DNA from: Nocardioides iriomotensis
Lineage (GTDB): Bacteria; Actinomycetota; Actinomycetes; Propionibacteriales; Nocardioidaceae
DNA: 64,000 nt
Reading direction: 5' to 3'
Assembly (NCBI RefSeq): GCF_004168035.1
Contig: NZ_SDPU01000021.1
Span: 62,001 to 126,000, forward strand
Numbering within the stretch: the stretch's first letter is position 1; every line of letters begins with the position of its first letter. Shown in pieces: positions 9,381 through 19,513 of this stretch. The notes under the pieces are model-generated. The model did no database searches, was not told the DNA's origin, and saw only the letters and a list, made by a program, of their open reading frames with translations. The translations under genes and the position numbers were made by a program.

Positions 9381-10262
9381 ATGAGGAGGCTGCCGGTCGT
9401 GTCGCTGCTCGCGGCCACCTTGATGGCCGCCTGCACGCCAGAGCAGGCCGCGACCCCGACCCCGGAGGAGCCCACGATGAGCAGCTCGCCCACCTCCGAG
9501 GCGCCGGAGCCGTCGCCGCTCGAGCGCGCAGTCGCGGACGGCGACCGCGACCGGGTGCGCGTGCTGCTCGCCCGCGGCGCCTCCGTCGGTACGGCGGACG
9601 CCGGGGCGCGAGGTGACCTCGCCGACCTGCTCTCGGCGGCGAGGGACGTGACGCCGTCCGAACGCGGCGACGCCGCCGACGACCGCCGACTGCTCCGAGC
9701 CGCCCGGCAGGGCGACGCCGACGTGGCCACCCTCGCGCTCCGCGCCGGCGCGCGGACCGAGACCCGCGACGACCACGAGCGCACGCCGCTGCTGCTCGCG
9801 TCGACGTTCGACCGGGTCGCCGTCGCCCGCCTGCTCGTCGCGCTCGGCGCCGATCCCGACGCGCTCGACGACCGGCACGACACGCCCTGGCTTGTGACGG
9901 GCGTGACCGGCAGCGTCGCGATGCTGGAGGCGCTGCTGCCGGCCGACCCCGACCTGACGATCCGCAACCGCTACGGCGGCATCTCGGTGATCCCGGCCAG
10001 CGAGCGCGGCCACGTCGCCTACGTCCGCCGCGTCGTGCGCACCGGGATCGACGTGAACCACGTCAACGACCTCGGCTGGACCGCGCTGCTGGAGGCGGTG
10101 ATCCTCGGCGACGGGAGCGCGCCGTACCAGGAGATCGTGCTGACCCTCCTCGACGCCGGCGCCGACCCGGCGATCGCGGACGGCGACGGCGTCACCGCGC
10201 TCCAGCACGCCGAGAGCAAGGGTCAGGCCGAGGTGGCGCGGATCCTGCGCCGGGAGGGCTGA
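9381..10262 (+). CDS. Ankyrin-repeat lipoprotein
   Basis: A 293-residue exported protein. The signal peptide ends in lipobox LMAAC (about residue 18) and is followed by a Pro/Thr/Ser-rich linker. From about residue 50 on there are five or so ankyrin repeats, seen as repeated GD..RVRVLLARGAS, GDADVATLALRAGA, DRVAVARLLVALGADPDA and IVLTLLDAGADPAI units. Ankyrin stacks bind proteins; the partner is unknown. No enzymatic domain is visible. It is divergent from the HNH gene across 37 bases. Confidence 0.82.
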   Translation: MRRLPVVSLLAATLMAACTPEQAATPTPEEPTMSSSPTSEAPEPSPLERAVADGDRDRVRVLLARGASVGTADAGARGDLADLLSAARDVTPSERGDAADDRRLLRAARQGDADVATLALRAGARTETRDDHERTPLLLASTFDRVAVARLLVALGADPDALDDRHDTPWLVTGVTGSVAMLEALLPADPDLTIRNRYGGISVIPASERGHVAYVRRVVRTGIDVNHVNDLGWTALLEAVILGDGSAPYQEIVLTLLDAGADPAIADGDGVTALQHAESKGQAEVARILRREG

Positions 10263-10339
10263 GCCAGCCGTCGAACCGGCGTGACCGAGGTCGCGAGCGG
10301 AACGGGAAGATCCGTGGCCTTCGTGTGGTTGTGCCCGAC

Positions 10340-11062
10340 ATGCGCATCGAGATCTGGTCCGACGTCGTGTGCCCGTGGTGCTTCATCGGCAAGCGCCGCC
10401 TGGAGAGCGCGCTCGCCGCGTTCCCGCACCGCGACGAGGTCGAGGTCGAGTACCGCTCGTTCGAGCTCGACCCCTCGGCGCCCACCCCGGCGACCGAGCC
10501 GGTGGTCGGCATGCTGGCGCGCAAGTACGGCGTCTCGGTCGAGCAGGCGGGGCAGATGCAGGACCAGGTCACGCAGGTGGCCGCCGAGGTCGGGCTGGAG
10601 TACCACCTCGACCGCACGCTGCACGCCAACACCGTCGACGCCCACCGGCTGCTGCACCTCGCGCTCGCCGAGTCCGGCCCGCGCGTGCAGGCCGAGCTGA
10701 AGGAGGCGCTGATGACCGCGTACTTCACGCGCGCCGAGGACGTCACCGACCACGACGTGCTGCGCAAGGCCGCGTCCGACGCCGGCCTCGACCCGAGCCG
10801 GGTGGACGTGGTGCTCGCGTCGCGCGAGTACGCCGACGCGGTCCGCGCCGACGTCGACCAGGCGCGTGCGTTCGGGGCGAGCGGGGTGCCGTTCTTCGTG
10901 GTCGACCGGAAGTTCGGCGTCTCCGGCGCCCAGCCGGTCGAGGTCTTCACCCAGGTGCTCGAGCGGGCGTGGGCCGACAGCCACCCTCAGCTGCAGGTGG
11001 TCGGCGACCCGAGCGCCGACGGGGCGGACGGCGCGGTCTGCGGCCCGGAAGGCTGCGACTGA
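10340..11062 (+). CDS. DsbA-family thioredoxin-fold oxidoreductase (FrnE-like)
   Basis: A 240-residue cytoplasmic protein (no signal peptide) of the FrnE-like DsbA group. The active-site motif CPWC sits at about residues 11-14 in SDVVCPWCFIGKRRLE, and the cis-proline loop is GVPFFVVDRKFGVSGAQP near residue 178. Such proteins act as disulfide isomerases or polyketide-type oxidoreductases; the substrate is not predictable. The C-terminus ends CGPEGCD, an extra Cys pair that could bind metal. ATG 10340 is preferred over the GTG five codons upstream because it begins the conserved MRIEIWSD. Confidence 0.85.
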   Translation: MRIEIWSDVVCPWCFIGKRRLESALAAFPHRDEVEVEYRSFELDPSAPTPATEPVVGMLARKYGVSVEQAGQMQDQVTQVAAEVGLEYHLDRTLHANTVDAHRLLHLALAESGPRVQAELKEALMTAYFTRAEDVTDHDVLRKAASDAGLDPSRVDVVLASREYADAVRADVDQARAFGASGVPFFVVDRKFGVSGAQPVEVFTQVLERAWADSHPQLQVVGDPSADGADGAVCGPEGCD

Positions 11063-11250
11063 ACGAGGTCGGGGCAAGGCACGGGCTGACGCGCCCCGGA
11101 CACCTCCCACGGGTTACTGAACCGTCCGGTAGTGTTCCCGGTGGGCACAGCGTCGTGCATCGGCCGCCTCCGCGCATCACCGTCATTCGACCGCGGAGAC
11201 GACGGCCACCTCGAGCCGACCATCACCGAGACACTTCCGAGGACATCGCC

Positions 11251-12840
11251 GTGAGCAAGCCCGTCGTACTCATCGCCGAAGAGCTCAGCCCCGCCACCGT
11301 GGAGGCGCTCGGTCCCGACTTCGAGATCCGTCGGTGCAACGGCGCCGACCGCGCCGAGCTGCTGCCCGCGATCGCCGACGTGGACGCGATCCTGGTCCGC
11401 TCCGCCACCAAGGTGGACGCCGAGGCGCTCGCCGCCGCGCAGCGGCTGAAGGTCGTCGCCCGCGCCGGCGTCGGCCTCGACAACGTCGACGTCAAGGCCG
11501 CGACGCAGAGCGGCGTCATGGTCGTCAACGCCCCGACGTCCAACATCGTCTCCGCCGCCGAGCTCGCCGTCGCGCTGATGCTCGCGGCCGCCCGCCACGT
11601 CGCGCCCGCCAACGCCGCCCTCAAGGACGGCGAGTGGAAGCGCAGCAAGTACACCGGCATCGAGCTCTACGAGAAGACCGTCGGCATCGTCGGTCTCGGC
11701 CGCATCGGCGTGCTCGTCGCCCAGCGCCTCAGCGCGTTCGGCATGAAGGTGATCGCCTACGACCCGTACGTCCAGGCCGGCCGGGCCGCGCAGATGGGCG
11801 TGCGGCTCGTGACGCTCGACGACCTGCTCGCCGAGGCCGACTTCATGTCGGTCCACCTGCCCAAGACGCCCGAGACCCTGGGCCTGATCGGCGAGGAGCA
11901 GCTCGCCAAGGTCAAGCCGAACCTCGTGCTGGTCAACGCCGCCCGCGGTGGCATCGTCGACGAGCACGCGCTGTACGTCGCCCTCAAGGAGGGTCGTGTC
12001 GCGGCCGCCGGTGTCGACGTCTTCGCCTCGGAGCCGTGCACCGACAGCCCGCTGTTCGAGTTCGAGAACGTCGTCGCCACGCCGCACCTCGGCGCGTCCA
12101 CCGACGAGGCGCAGGAGAAGGCCGGCATCGCCGTCGCCAAGTCGGTCCGCCTGGCGCTGTCGGGCGAGCTCGTCCCCGACGCCGTGAACGTGCAGGGCGG
12201 CGTCATCGCCGAGGACGTCCGTCCGGGCCTCCCGCTGACCGAGAAGCTCGGCCGCATCTTCACCGCGCTCGCCGGCGAGGTCGCCCAGCAGCTCGACGTC
12301 GAGGTGCGCGGCGAGATCACGCAGTACGACGTCAAGGTGCTCGAGCTCGCGGCGCTCAAGGGCGTCTTCGCCGACGTCGTCGAGGAGCAGGTCTCCTATG
12401 TCAACGCGCCGCTGCTCGCCGCCGAGCGCGGCGTCGCGGTCCGGCTCGTCACCGATCCCGAGAGCCCCGACCACCGCAACCTGATCACGCTGCGCGGCAC
12501 TCTCGCCGACGGCACCCAGGTCTCGGTCTCCGGCACGCTGATCGGCATCGCCCAGCGCGAGCGGCTGGTCGAGGTCGACGGCTACGACGTCGACATCGAG
12601 CCCACCGAGCACCTCGCGTTCTTCCGCTACGAGGACCGCCCCGGCATGGTCGGCACCGTCGGCCGCATCCTCGGCGACGCCCAGGTCAACATCGCGGGCA
12701 TGCAGGTCGCCCGCGACACCAAGGGCGGCCACGCCCTCGTGGCCCTCTCCGTCGACTCGGTCATCCCGGTCGACGTGCTGGAGGAGATCCGCGAGGCCAT
12801 GGACGCCGTCTCGGCGAGGACCGTCGACCTCACCGAGTGA
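11251..12840 (+). CDS. serA: D-3-phosphoglycerate dehydrogenase, long ACT form
   Basis: A 529-residue enzyme that oxidises 3-phosphoglycerate, the first step of serine synthesis. The NAD fold is clear: GIVGLGRIG near residue 148, then VNAARGGIVDE and the catalytic His in ATPHLGAST. The C-terminal third contains the intervening (ASB) domain and a terminal ACT domain (FFRYEDRPGMVGTVG), so feedback inhibition by serine is likely, as in mycobacterial SerA. The GTG start is at the conserved SKPVVLIAEELS. The 188 bases upstream hold a possible TAGTGT -10 (11130-11135) but nothing else I can support. The stop overlaps terC by 11 bases. Confidence 0.95.
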   Translation: MSKPVVLIAEELSPATVEALGPDFEIRRCNGADRAELLPAIADVDAILVRSATKVDAEALAAAQRLKVVARAGVGLDNVDVKAATQSGVMVVNAPTSNIVSAAELAVALMLAAARHVAPANAALKDGEWKRSKYTGIELYEKTVGIVGLGRIGVLVAQRLSAFGMKVIAYDPYVQAGRAAQMGVRLVTLDDLLAEADFMSVHLPKTPETLGLIGEEQLAKVKPNLVLVNAARGGIVDEHALYVALKEGRVAAAGVDVFASEPCTDSPLFEFENVVATPHLGASTDEAQEKAGIAVAKSVRLALSGELVPDAVNVQGGVIAEDVRPGLPLTEKLGRIFTALAGEVAQQLDVEVRGEITQYDVKVLELAALKGVFADVVEEQVSYVNAPLLAAERGVAVRLVTDPESPDHRNLITLRGTLADGTQVSVSGTLIGIAQRERLVEVDGYDVDIEPTEHLAFFRYEDRPGMVGTVGRILGDAQVNIAGMQVARDTKGGHALVALSVDSVIPVDVLEEIREAMDAVSARTVDLTE

Positions 12841-13873
12841 GGTCGACGGGCTCCGGCTCGTCGCTGTCGCGCTCGGCGTCGCGCCGCTCGGCGCGGTTGC
12901 TGGCGACCAGGCTGGTCACGACGGTGACCGCCAGGATGCCGACGATCACGCCCAGCGAGGCGAGCGTCGGGATCTCCGGTACCGACTCCCAGCGCAGGTG
13001 CGCCCAGTGCAGCACCAGCTTGGCGCCGATGAACGCGAGGATCGCCGCGAGCCCGTAGCCGAGGTGCACGAGCTTGCTCATCGCGCCCTCGAGCACGAAG
13101 TAGAGCGCGCGCAGGCCGAGCAGCGCGAACGCGTTGGTCACGAACACCAGGAACGGGTCGCTGGTGATCCCGTAGACGGCCGGCACCGAGTCGACCGCGA
13201 ACACCACGTCGGTGGCGAGCACCGCCACCACGACGACGGCGAACGGCGTGAGCGCGCGGCGACCGTCGAGCTTCGCGAGCATGCGCGGGCCGTCGTACTC
13301 CTCGGTGACGGGCATGAACCGGCGCAGGAACCTCACGCTGCGCAGGCCGTCCTTGTCGACCTCGTGGTCGTGTCCGCTGACCGCGTCCTTGAGGATCTTG
13401 ACCGCGGTGAGCACGAGGACCGCGCCCAACACCAGGAACGCGAAGTCGAACCGCGAGATCGCGGCCGCGCCGAGCGCGATGAAGATGCCGCGCAGGACCA
13501 GCGCGCCGACGATGCCGTAGAGCAGCACCCGCTGCTTGAGCACCTCCGGTACGGCGAACGCGGCGAGCAGCAGCATGAACACGAACAGGTTGTCGACGCT
13601 CAGCGACTTCTCGACGAGGTAGCCGGTGAGGTACTCGACGCCCCGCTCGGAGCCGTGCTGCGCCCACACCCAGCCGCCGAAGGCGAGGGGGAGCGCGATG
13701 TAGAACGCCGACCAGCCGAGCGCCTCCTTCATGGAGACCTCGTGCGGACGGCGGGTCAGGGCGAAGTCCAGCGCGAGCAGCGCCAGGACGAGCCCGATCG
13801 CCACCGCCCACAGGGTGGGAGAGCCGATCGAGTCGAGCGCGGGGGACGTGCCCGCGGCAGCCGTGGGTGGCAT
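12830..13873 (-). CDS. TerC-family integral membrane protein
   Basis: A 347-residue membrane protein with about nine hydrophobic helices and a cytoplasmic charged loop near residue 200. Family motifs: EKSLSVDNLFVFMLLLAAF and the acidic transmembrane pair in ATDVVFAVDSVPAV. TerC proteins are linked to tellurite resistance and, in Alx/MeeF/YkoY members, to manganese export or metal loading of exoenzymes. The leader upstream (13930-14050) looks like a Mn2+-sensing yybP-ykoY riboswitch, which favours a manganese role. Ends convergent with serA. ATG 13873 has AGGAGA Shine-Dalgarno. Confidence 0.9.
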   Translation of the reverse strand: MPPTAAAGTSPALDSIGSPTLWAVAIGLVLALLALDFALTRRPHEVSMKEALGWSAFYIALPLAFGGWVWAQHGSERGVEYLTGYLVEKSLSVDNLFVFMLLLAAFAVPEVLKQRVLLYGIVGALVLRGIFIALGAAAISRFDFAFLVLGAVLVLTAVKILKDAVSGHDHEVDKDGLRSVRFLRRFMPVTEEYDGPRMLAKLDGRRALTPFAVVVVAVLATDVVFAVDSVPAVYGITSDPFLVFVTNAFALLGLRALYFVLEGAMSKLVHLGYGLAAILAFIGAKLVLHWAHLRWESVPEIPTLASLGVIVGILAVTVVTSLVASNRAERRDAERDSDEPEPVDLTR

Positions 13874-13929
13874 GGGTTCTCCTCAGACGGGTCGAGCGCG
13901 CCGCCGACGGAACGACGGTCACGCAGGGC

Positions 13930-14050
13930 GTGGTCTGAGGTCTCCTTCACCGGCAGGCCCTGCTGGGTGCCGGCTCCGGACCGGGACGCGATGCGCCGTA
14001 CTGACCGATCCGGACGGGTGGAAGTACTCCCCTCGGGAGAAAGACTACCC
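13930..14050 (-). promoter_or_regulatory. Candidate yybP-ykoY (Mn2+) riboswitch before terC
   Basis: Read on the minus strand, the terC leader contains GGGGAGTA at 14032-14025 and GAAGGAGACC ending at 13939. These resemble the two conserved loops (GGGGAGUA and the AGACC segment) of the yybP-ykoY aptamer, at the usual distance and gene context (TerC family). Several GC stems lie between. The match is from memory, so boundaries are approximate. If real, Mn2+ binding would raise terC expression. Confidence 0.55.
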
Positions 14051-14078
14051 GGATGGTTGTAGTTGAAACAAACCGAGA

Positions 14079-14122
14079 TCGGTCGTCCGAGCGTGACCCC
14101 CAGGTCACGCCCGGACGACCGA
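14079..14122. terminator. Strong hairpin between terC leader and methyltransferase
   Basis: A 20-bp stem with a single mismatch and a 4-base loop (14099-14102); arms 14079-14098 and 14103-14122. It lies 9 bases past the stop of the minus-strand methyltransferase, so it probably terminates that transcript before the terC promoter region. Only a broken T-rich stretch follows on the minus strand. Confidence 0.7.
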
Positions 14123-14131
14123 CAACGGTGG

Positions 14132-14698
14132 TCAGCGCTTGGTGGCGATGAGCACCGAGGCGTCCTCGGCGACCATGACCTCGACGGTCGTGAACCGGTC
14201 GTCGGTCAGCCACTGCTCCCGCAGGATGTCCACCCGGCCCTCGTAGACCGGCGGCCACGACGAGCACGGCGTGAAGTCGTCGAGCACGACCACGCCGCCG
14301 GGCTCGACCAGGTCGACGATCGCGTCGGCGCCGGAGTCCTTGGGCTCGCGCGCGTCGAGGAACAGCAGGGAGAACGGCCCGCGGTCGCGCAGCGTCGACC
14401 AGTCGGCCGCGACCACCTCGACCTGGTCGTCACCCTTGAAGATCTCGCTTGCGGCCTCGGCCAGCTTGGCGTCGAGCTCGGCGCTGACGATGGTGGCGTC
14501 CTCGCGGATGCCGGAGCGCAGCCACGCCGTACCCACCCCGCAGCCGGTGCCCAGCTCCGCCAGCGTCCCGGCGCGGGTCGCCGCGAGGGTGGCCAGCAGC
14601 CGCCCGGTCTCGTTGCGGCAGAACGACGCGTAGCCACGCTTGCGGGACACGTCGAACGCGCGCGTGACGATCTCGGGGAGCTCGGGTGGGGCGCTCAT
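14132..14698 (-). CDS. Class I SAM-dependent O-methyltransferase-like protein
   Basis: A 188-residue methyltransferase of the catechol-O-methyltransferase-like fold. The SAM-binding loop is LAELGTGCGVGTAWL near residue 45, followed by acidic strand end IVSAELDAKLAEAA and the motif SLLFLDAREPKDSG, then VVVLDDFTP, where the DD would bind metal in O-methyltransferases. The substrate is unknown. Stand-alone gene, read away from the leuB region, with a strong hairpin after its stop. Confidence 0.75.
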   Translation of the reverse strand: MSAPPELPEIVTRAFDVSRKRGYASFCRNETGRLLATLAATRAGTLAELGTGCGVGTAWLRSGIREDATIVSAELDAKLAEAASEIFKGDDQVEVVAADWSTLRDRGPFSLLFLDAREPKDSGADAIVDLVEPGGVVVLDDFTPCSSWPPVYEGRVDILREQWLTDDRFTTVEVMVAEDASVLIATKR

Positions 14699-14870
14699 CC
14701 GGGGTCCCCGACGCGGTGCGGGCGCAGCGAGCAGCGTGGTGGGGTGGTCATCCCGGGGATCATGCCACCCGCCCGCAAGTTGTCCGGTGGCCGGGCGGCG
14801 ATCTCACATTATGGAAACCTGGGAAAACCCGCCTGCGCCGCAGGACGTCCGGCGTTACCGTGGATCCATC

Positions 14871-14918
14871 ATGCGGAGCTTCTTCGTACTTATCGACCGC
14901 CGTGGCGGGGCCTGGTAG
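14871..14918 (+). CDS. Leader peptide upstream of leuB (Phe-Phe-Val-Leu-Ile)
   Basis: A 15-codon frame, MRSFFVLIDRRGGAW, with TTC TTC GTA CTT ATC in a row. As in the ilvB leader, rare GTA and CTT codons are used for Val and Leu. A TACCGT -10 box at 14856-14861 puts the transcript start within a few bases of the ATG, so the leader may be leaderless. It is followed by overlapping complementary segments (14922-14981) and then the 43-codon gene and leuB. A role in attenuation of leucine synthesis is inferred. Confidence 0.55.
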   Translation: MRSFFVLIDRRGGAW

Positions 14919-14921
14919 CTA

Positions 14922-14981
14922 GGGCCACCTCGCCGCGGAGTTCGGCATGTCTGGCCCTTCACGAAGAACCTCCGCCGCGAG
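14922..14981 (+). promoter_or_regulatory. Possible H-type pseudoknot after the leuB leader
   Basis: Stem 1: GGGCCA (14922-14927) with TGGCCC (14952-14957). Stem 2: 14929-14940 with 14970-14981, 11 of 12 pairs. The 5' arm of stem 2 lies inside the loop of stem 1, so the two either form an H-type pseudoknot or exclude each other. It begins four bases after the leader stop. No T-run is present, so control may act on translation or by Rho. Confidence 0.5.
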
Positions 14982-15208
14982 CACCGCAGAAGCAAGCGCT
15001 ACCGCGAAGCTCTCTCTGAGATCCCTCCCTCGCACCATCACGTGACCCGTGGGTCCGAGGATCGACCTTCACCGCTGGCAGCGGAGTCCCGGCGTCGGCG
15101 ACGACGCGCACTCGGAACTCACGAGCGCGAGACCCGGTGGACACCCCGCCGGACCGCTGCCCAGCAGTCCTCTCTCTCGATCCACGACCAAGCAGACGGA
15201 GCATCACG

Positions 15209-15340
15209 ATGTACGACATGTACCCCGAGTGGGGTCCCAGCCGGCACTACGACAACAACGCCCCGCAGGACGAGCAGGCGGCCGTCCAGGCCGGACTCGA
15301 CCTGCGAGACAACGGCGGCCAGCGACCCGACGACAACTAG
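15209..15340 (+). CDS. Small acidic protein upstream of leuB
   Basis: A 43-residue protein, start MYDMYPEWGPSRHYDNN, acidic with many Asp and Gln, no signal peptide or membrane segment. A GGAG Shine-Dalgarno 8 bases ahead of ATG 15209 supports translation, and the leuB GTG follows 9 bases after its stop, so the two are almost certainly coupled. No family is recognised. The 14982-15208 stretch before it holds no gene I can support. Confidence 0.6.
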   Translation: MYDMYPEWGPSRHYDNNAPQDEQAAVQAGLDLRDNGGQRPDDN

Positions 15341-15349
15341 CCTCGCCGG

Positions 15350-16450
15350 GTGACCGCAGCAGTGAGCCCAGCCAGCCAGACGTTCCAGCTCGCCGTGATC
15401 CCCGGCGACGGCATCGGACCCGAGGTGACCGCCGAGGCCCTCAAGGTCCTCGAGGCTGTCGCGGGGGACGAGGCGAAGTTCGAGCCGACCCGCTACGACC
15501 TCGGGGCCGAGCGGTACCTCGCGACCGGTGAGGTGCTTCCCGACTCCGTGCTCGAGGAGATCCGCGGACACGACGCGATCCTCCTCGGGGCCGTCGGTGG
15601 CAAGCCGGGCGACCCGAACCTCCCGCCGGGCATCCTGGAGCGTGGGCTGCTGCTCAAGCTGCGGTTCGAGCTGGACCACTACGTCAACCTGCGTCCCTCG
15701 CGGATCTACCCCGGAGCGACCTCACCCCTGGCGAACCCGGGGGACGTCGACTTCGTGGTCGTCCGCGAGGGGACGGAGGGGCCGTACGTCGGCAACGGCG
15801 GCACGGTCCGGGCCGGCACGCCGGCCGAGATCGCCACCGAGGTCAGCATCAACACGGCCTTCGGTGTCGAGCGCGTCGTCCGCGACGCGTTCGCGCGGGC
15901 GCAGAAGCGTCCGCGCAAGAAGCTGACCCTGGTCCACAAGACCAACGTGCTCGTCCACGCCGGCCAGGTGTGGTCGCGGCTCGTCGCCGAGGTCGGGCGG
16001 GAGTACGCCGACGTCACCGTCGACTACCTCCACGTCGACGCGGCGACGATCTTCCTCGCGACCGACCCGGCCCGGTTCGACGTGATCGTCACCGACAACC
16101 TCTTCGGCGACATCCTCACCGACCTGGCCGCCGCCGTCACCGGAGGCATCGGCCTGGCCGCCAGCGGCAACGTCAACCCCGACCGCACCGCGCCGAGCAT
16201 GTTCGAGCCCGTCCACGGCTCCGCCCCCGACATCGCGGGCCAGCAGAAGGCCGACCCGACCGCGGCGATCCTGTCCGCGGCGCTCCTCCTGGAGCACCTC
16301 GGCCTCGACGCGAAGGCTCGCGCGGTGGAGCAGGCCGTGGTCGACGAGCTCGCCGCTCGCGTCACCGGTGGGGAGGACGGCACCACCGGTCGTAGCACCC
16401 CGCTGCGCACCGCCGAGATCGGCGACGCCGTCGCGGCTCGCCTGACCTAG
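15350..16450 (+). CDS. leuB: 3-isopropylmalate dehydrogenase
   Basis: A 366-residue beta-decarboxylating dehydrogenase converting 3-isopropylmalate to 2-ketoisocaproate precursor with NAD, in leucine synthesis. Family features: [19 protein letters not shown] at the N-terminus, substrate-binding [13 protein letters not shown] near residue 140, metal-binding [12 protein letters not shown] near 245 and the NAD motif [13 protein letters not shown] near 285. Short actinobacterial type of normal length. GTG start lies 9 bases after the small acidic gene. ilvE follows after 22 bases on the same strand. Confidence 0.95.
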   Translation: MTAAVSPASQTFQLAVIPGDGIGPEVTAEALKVLEAVAGDEAKFEPTRYDLGAERYLATGEVLPDSVLEEIRGHDAILLGAVGGKPGDPNLPPGILERGLLLKLRFELDHYVNLRPSRIYPGATSPLANPGDVDFVVVREGTEGPYVGNGGTVRAGTPAEIATEVSINTAFGVERVVRDAFARAQKRPRKKLTLVHKTNVLVHAGQVWSRLVAEVGREYADVTVDYLHVDAATIFLATDPARFDVIVTDNLFGDILTDLAAAVTGGIGLAASGNVNPDRTAPSMFEPVHGSAPDIAGQQKADPTAAILSAALLLEHLGLDAKARAVEQAVVDELAARVTGGEDGTTGRSTPLRTAEIGDAVAARLT

Positions 16451-16472
16451 ACAGTGGGCTAACGTGCACCAC

Positions 16473-17570
16473 ATGGAGACCTCGTTCGAGATCTCCGTCA
16501 CGCCGTCGACCGACCCCGTCGGTGACGCGCGCCTGGCGGAGATCCTGGCCGCGCCGGGCTTCGGCACCCATTTCACCGACCACATGTACGTCGTGGAGTG
16601 GACCCCCGACCAGGGTTGGCACGACGCCCGCGTCACGCCGTACGCCCCGCTCAGCATCGACCCCGCGACCGCGGTCCTGCACTACGCGCAGGAGATCTTC
16701 GAGGGGATGAAGGCCTACCGCCACGCGGACGGCTCGGTCTGGACGTTCCGGCCGGAGGCCAACGCCGAGCGGATGATGCGCTCCGCGCGCCGGCTCGCGC
16801 TGCCCGAGCTCCCGGTCGGCGACTTCGTCGCCTCGGTCGACGCGCTGGTGCGCGCCGACGAGCGCTGGGTGCCCGACCCGGCGGGGGAGAAGTCCCTGTA
16901 CCTGCGGCCGTTCATGTTCGCCTCCGAGGTGTTCCTCGGCGTGCGGCCGGCCAAGCACGTCACCTACATGGTCATCGCCTCGCCCGCCGGCGCCTACTTC
17001 GCCCGCGGCCCCGTCCCGGTGTCGATCTGGCTGAGCGAGGAGTACACCCGCGCCGGCCGCGGCGGGATGGGCGCGGCCAAGACCGGCGGCAACTACGCCA
17101 GCTCGCTCGTCGCGCAGCAGGAGGCGATCGAGCAGGGCTGCGACCAGGTCGCGTTCCTCGACGCCGCGGAGGGGAAGTACGTCGAGGAGCTCGGCGGGAT
17201 GAACCTCTACTTCGTCCACGACGACGGCTCGATCGTCACCCCCGAGCTGTCCGGCACGATCCTCGAGGGGATCACGCGCTCCTCGATCGTCGAGCTGTGC
17301 GGCAAGCTCGGCCACCAGGTCGACGAGCGCAGGTTCTCGGTCGACGAGTGGCGCGAGGGTGTCGCGTCCGGACGGATCGCCGAGGTCTTCGCCTGCGGCA
17401 CCGCCGCGGTCGTCACGCCGGTCGGCACCCTGAAGTGGGCCGGTGGCGAGGTCACGAGCGGCAACGGCACCGACGCCGGCCCGGTCACGCAGAAGGTGCG
17501 GCAGACCCTGGTCGACATCCAGTACGGCCGCGCCGAGGACACCTTCGGCTGGATGCACCAGGTCTGCTGA
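16473..17570 (+). CDS. ilvE: Branched-chain amino acid aminotransferase
   Basis: A 365-residue PLP enzyme of fold type IV that makes valine, leucine and isoleucine from their keto acids with glutamate. The PLP lysine lies in GAAKTGGNYASSL near residue 207. Other family segments: YAQEIFEGMKAYR near 72, EELGGMNLYFV and the phosphate-binding ACGTAAVVTPVG near 315. ATG 16473 is preferred to GTG 16464 because TAACGT (16460-16465) ends 7 bases before it, fitting a leaderless transcript separate from leuB. Confidence 0.95.
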   Translation: METSFEISVTPSTDPVGDARLAEILAAPGFGTHFTDHMYVVEWTPDQGWHDARVTPYAPLSIDPATAVLHYAQEIFEGMKAYRHADGSVWTFRPEANAERMMRSARRLALPELPVGDFVASVDALVRADERWVPDPAGEKSLYLRPFMFASEVFLGVRPAKHVTYMVIASPAGAYFARGPVPVSIWLSEEYTRAGRGGMGAAKTGGNYASSLVAQQEAIEQGCDQVAFLDAAEGKYVEELGGMNLYFVHDDGSIVTPELSGTILEGITRSSIVELCGKLGHQVDERRFSVDEWREGVASGRIAEVFACGTAAVVTPVGTLKWAGGEVTSGNGTDAGPVTQKVRQTLVDIQYGRAEDTFGWMHQVC

Positions 17571-17586
17571 ACCGGCAGCCCCAGGC

Positions 17587-17620
17587 TTGACAGCAGTTGT
17601 ATTGCCATGTGCAATACAAC
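17587..17620 (+). promoter_or_regulatory. GntR promoter with embedded operator
   Basis: TTGACA (17587-17592) is a consensus -35. A perfect inverted repeat, GTTGTATTG (17596-17604) and CAATACAAC (17612-17620) with a 7-base spacer, spans the spacer and -10 region and ends three bases before the GntR ATG. A repressor bound here would block transcription of its own gene. AT-rich compared with its surroundings. Confidence 0.75.
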
Positions 17621-17623
17621 TCT

Positions 17624-19455
<1,832 letters not shown>

Positions 19456-19513
19456 CCACCCGGTTGTCGCGTCGGACGCCTCCGCGGGGGCCGCGCTCCC
19501 GTACCGTTGTGCC

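Noticed and set aside
11111-11136. ACCGTCCGGT dyad and TTACTG upstream of serA as a regulator site or promoter
   Set aside because: The -35 to -10 spacing would be only 10 bases and the dyad is short and GC-rich; expected by chance in this genome.
14947-15045. A 32-codon frame (MSGPSRRTSAAS...) between the leader and the small acidic gene
   Set aside because: No ribosome site, and it overlaps the predicted stems of the leuB leader; composition is unlike a real protein.
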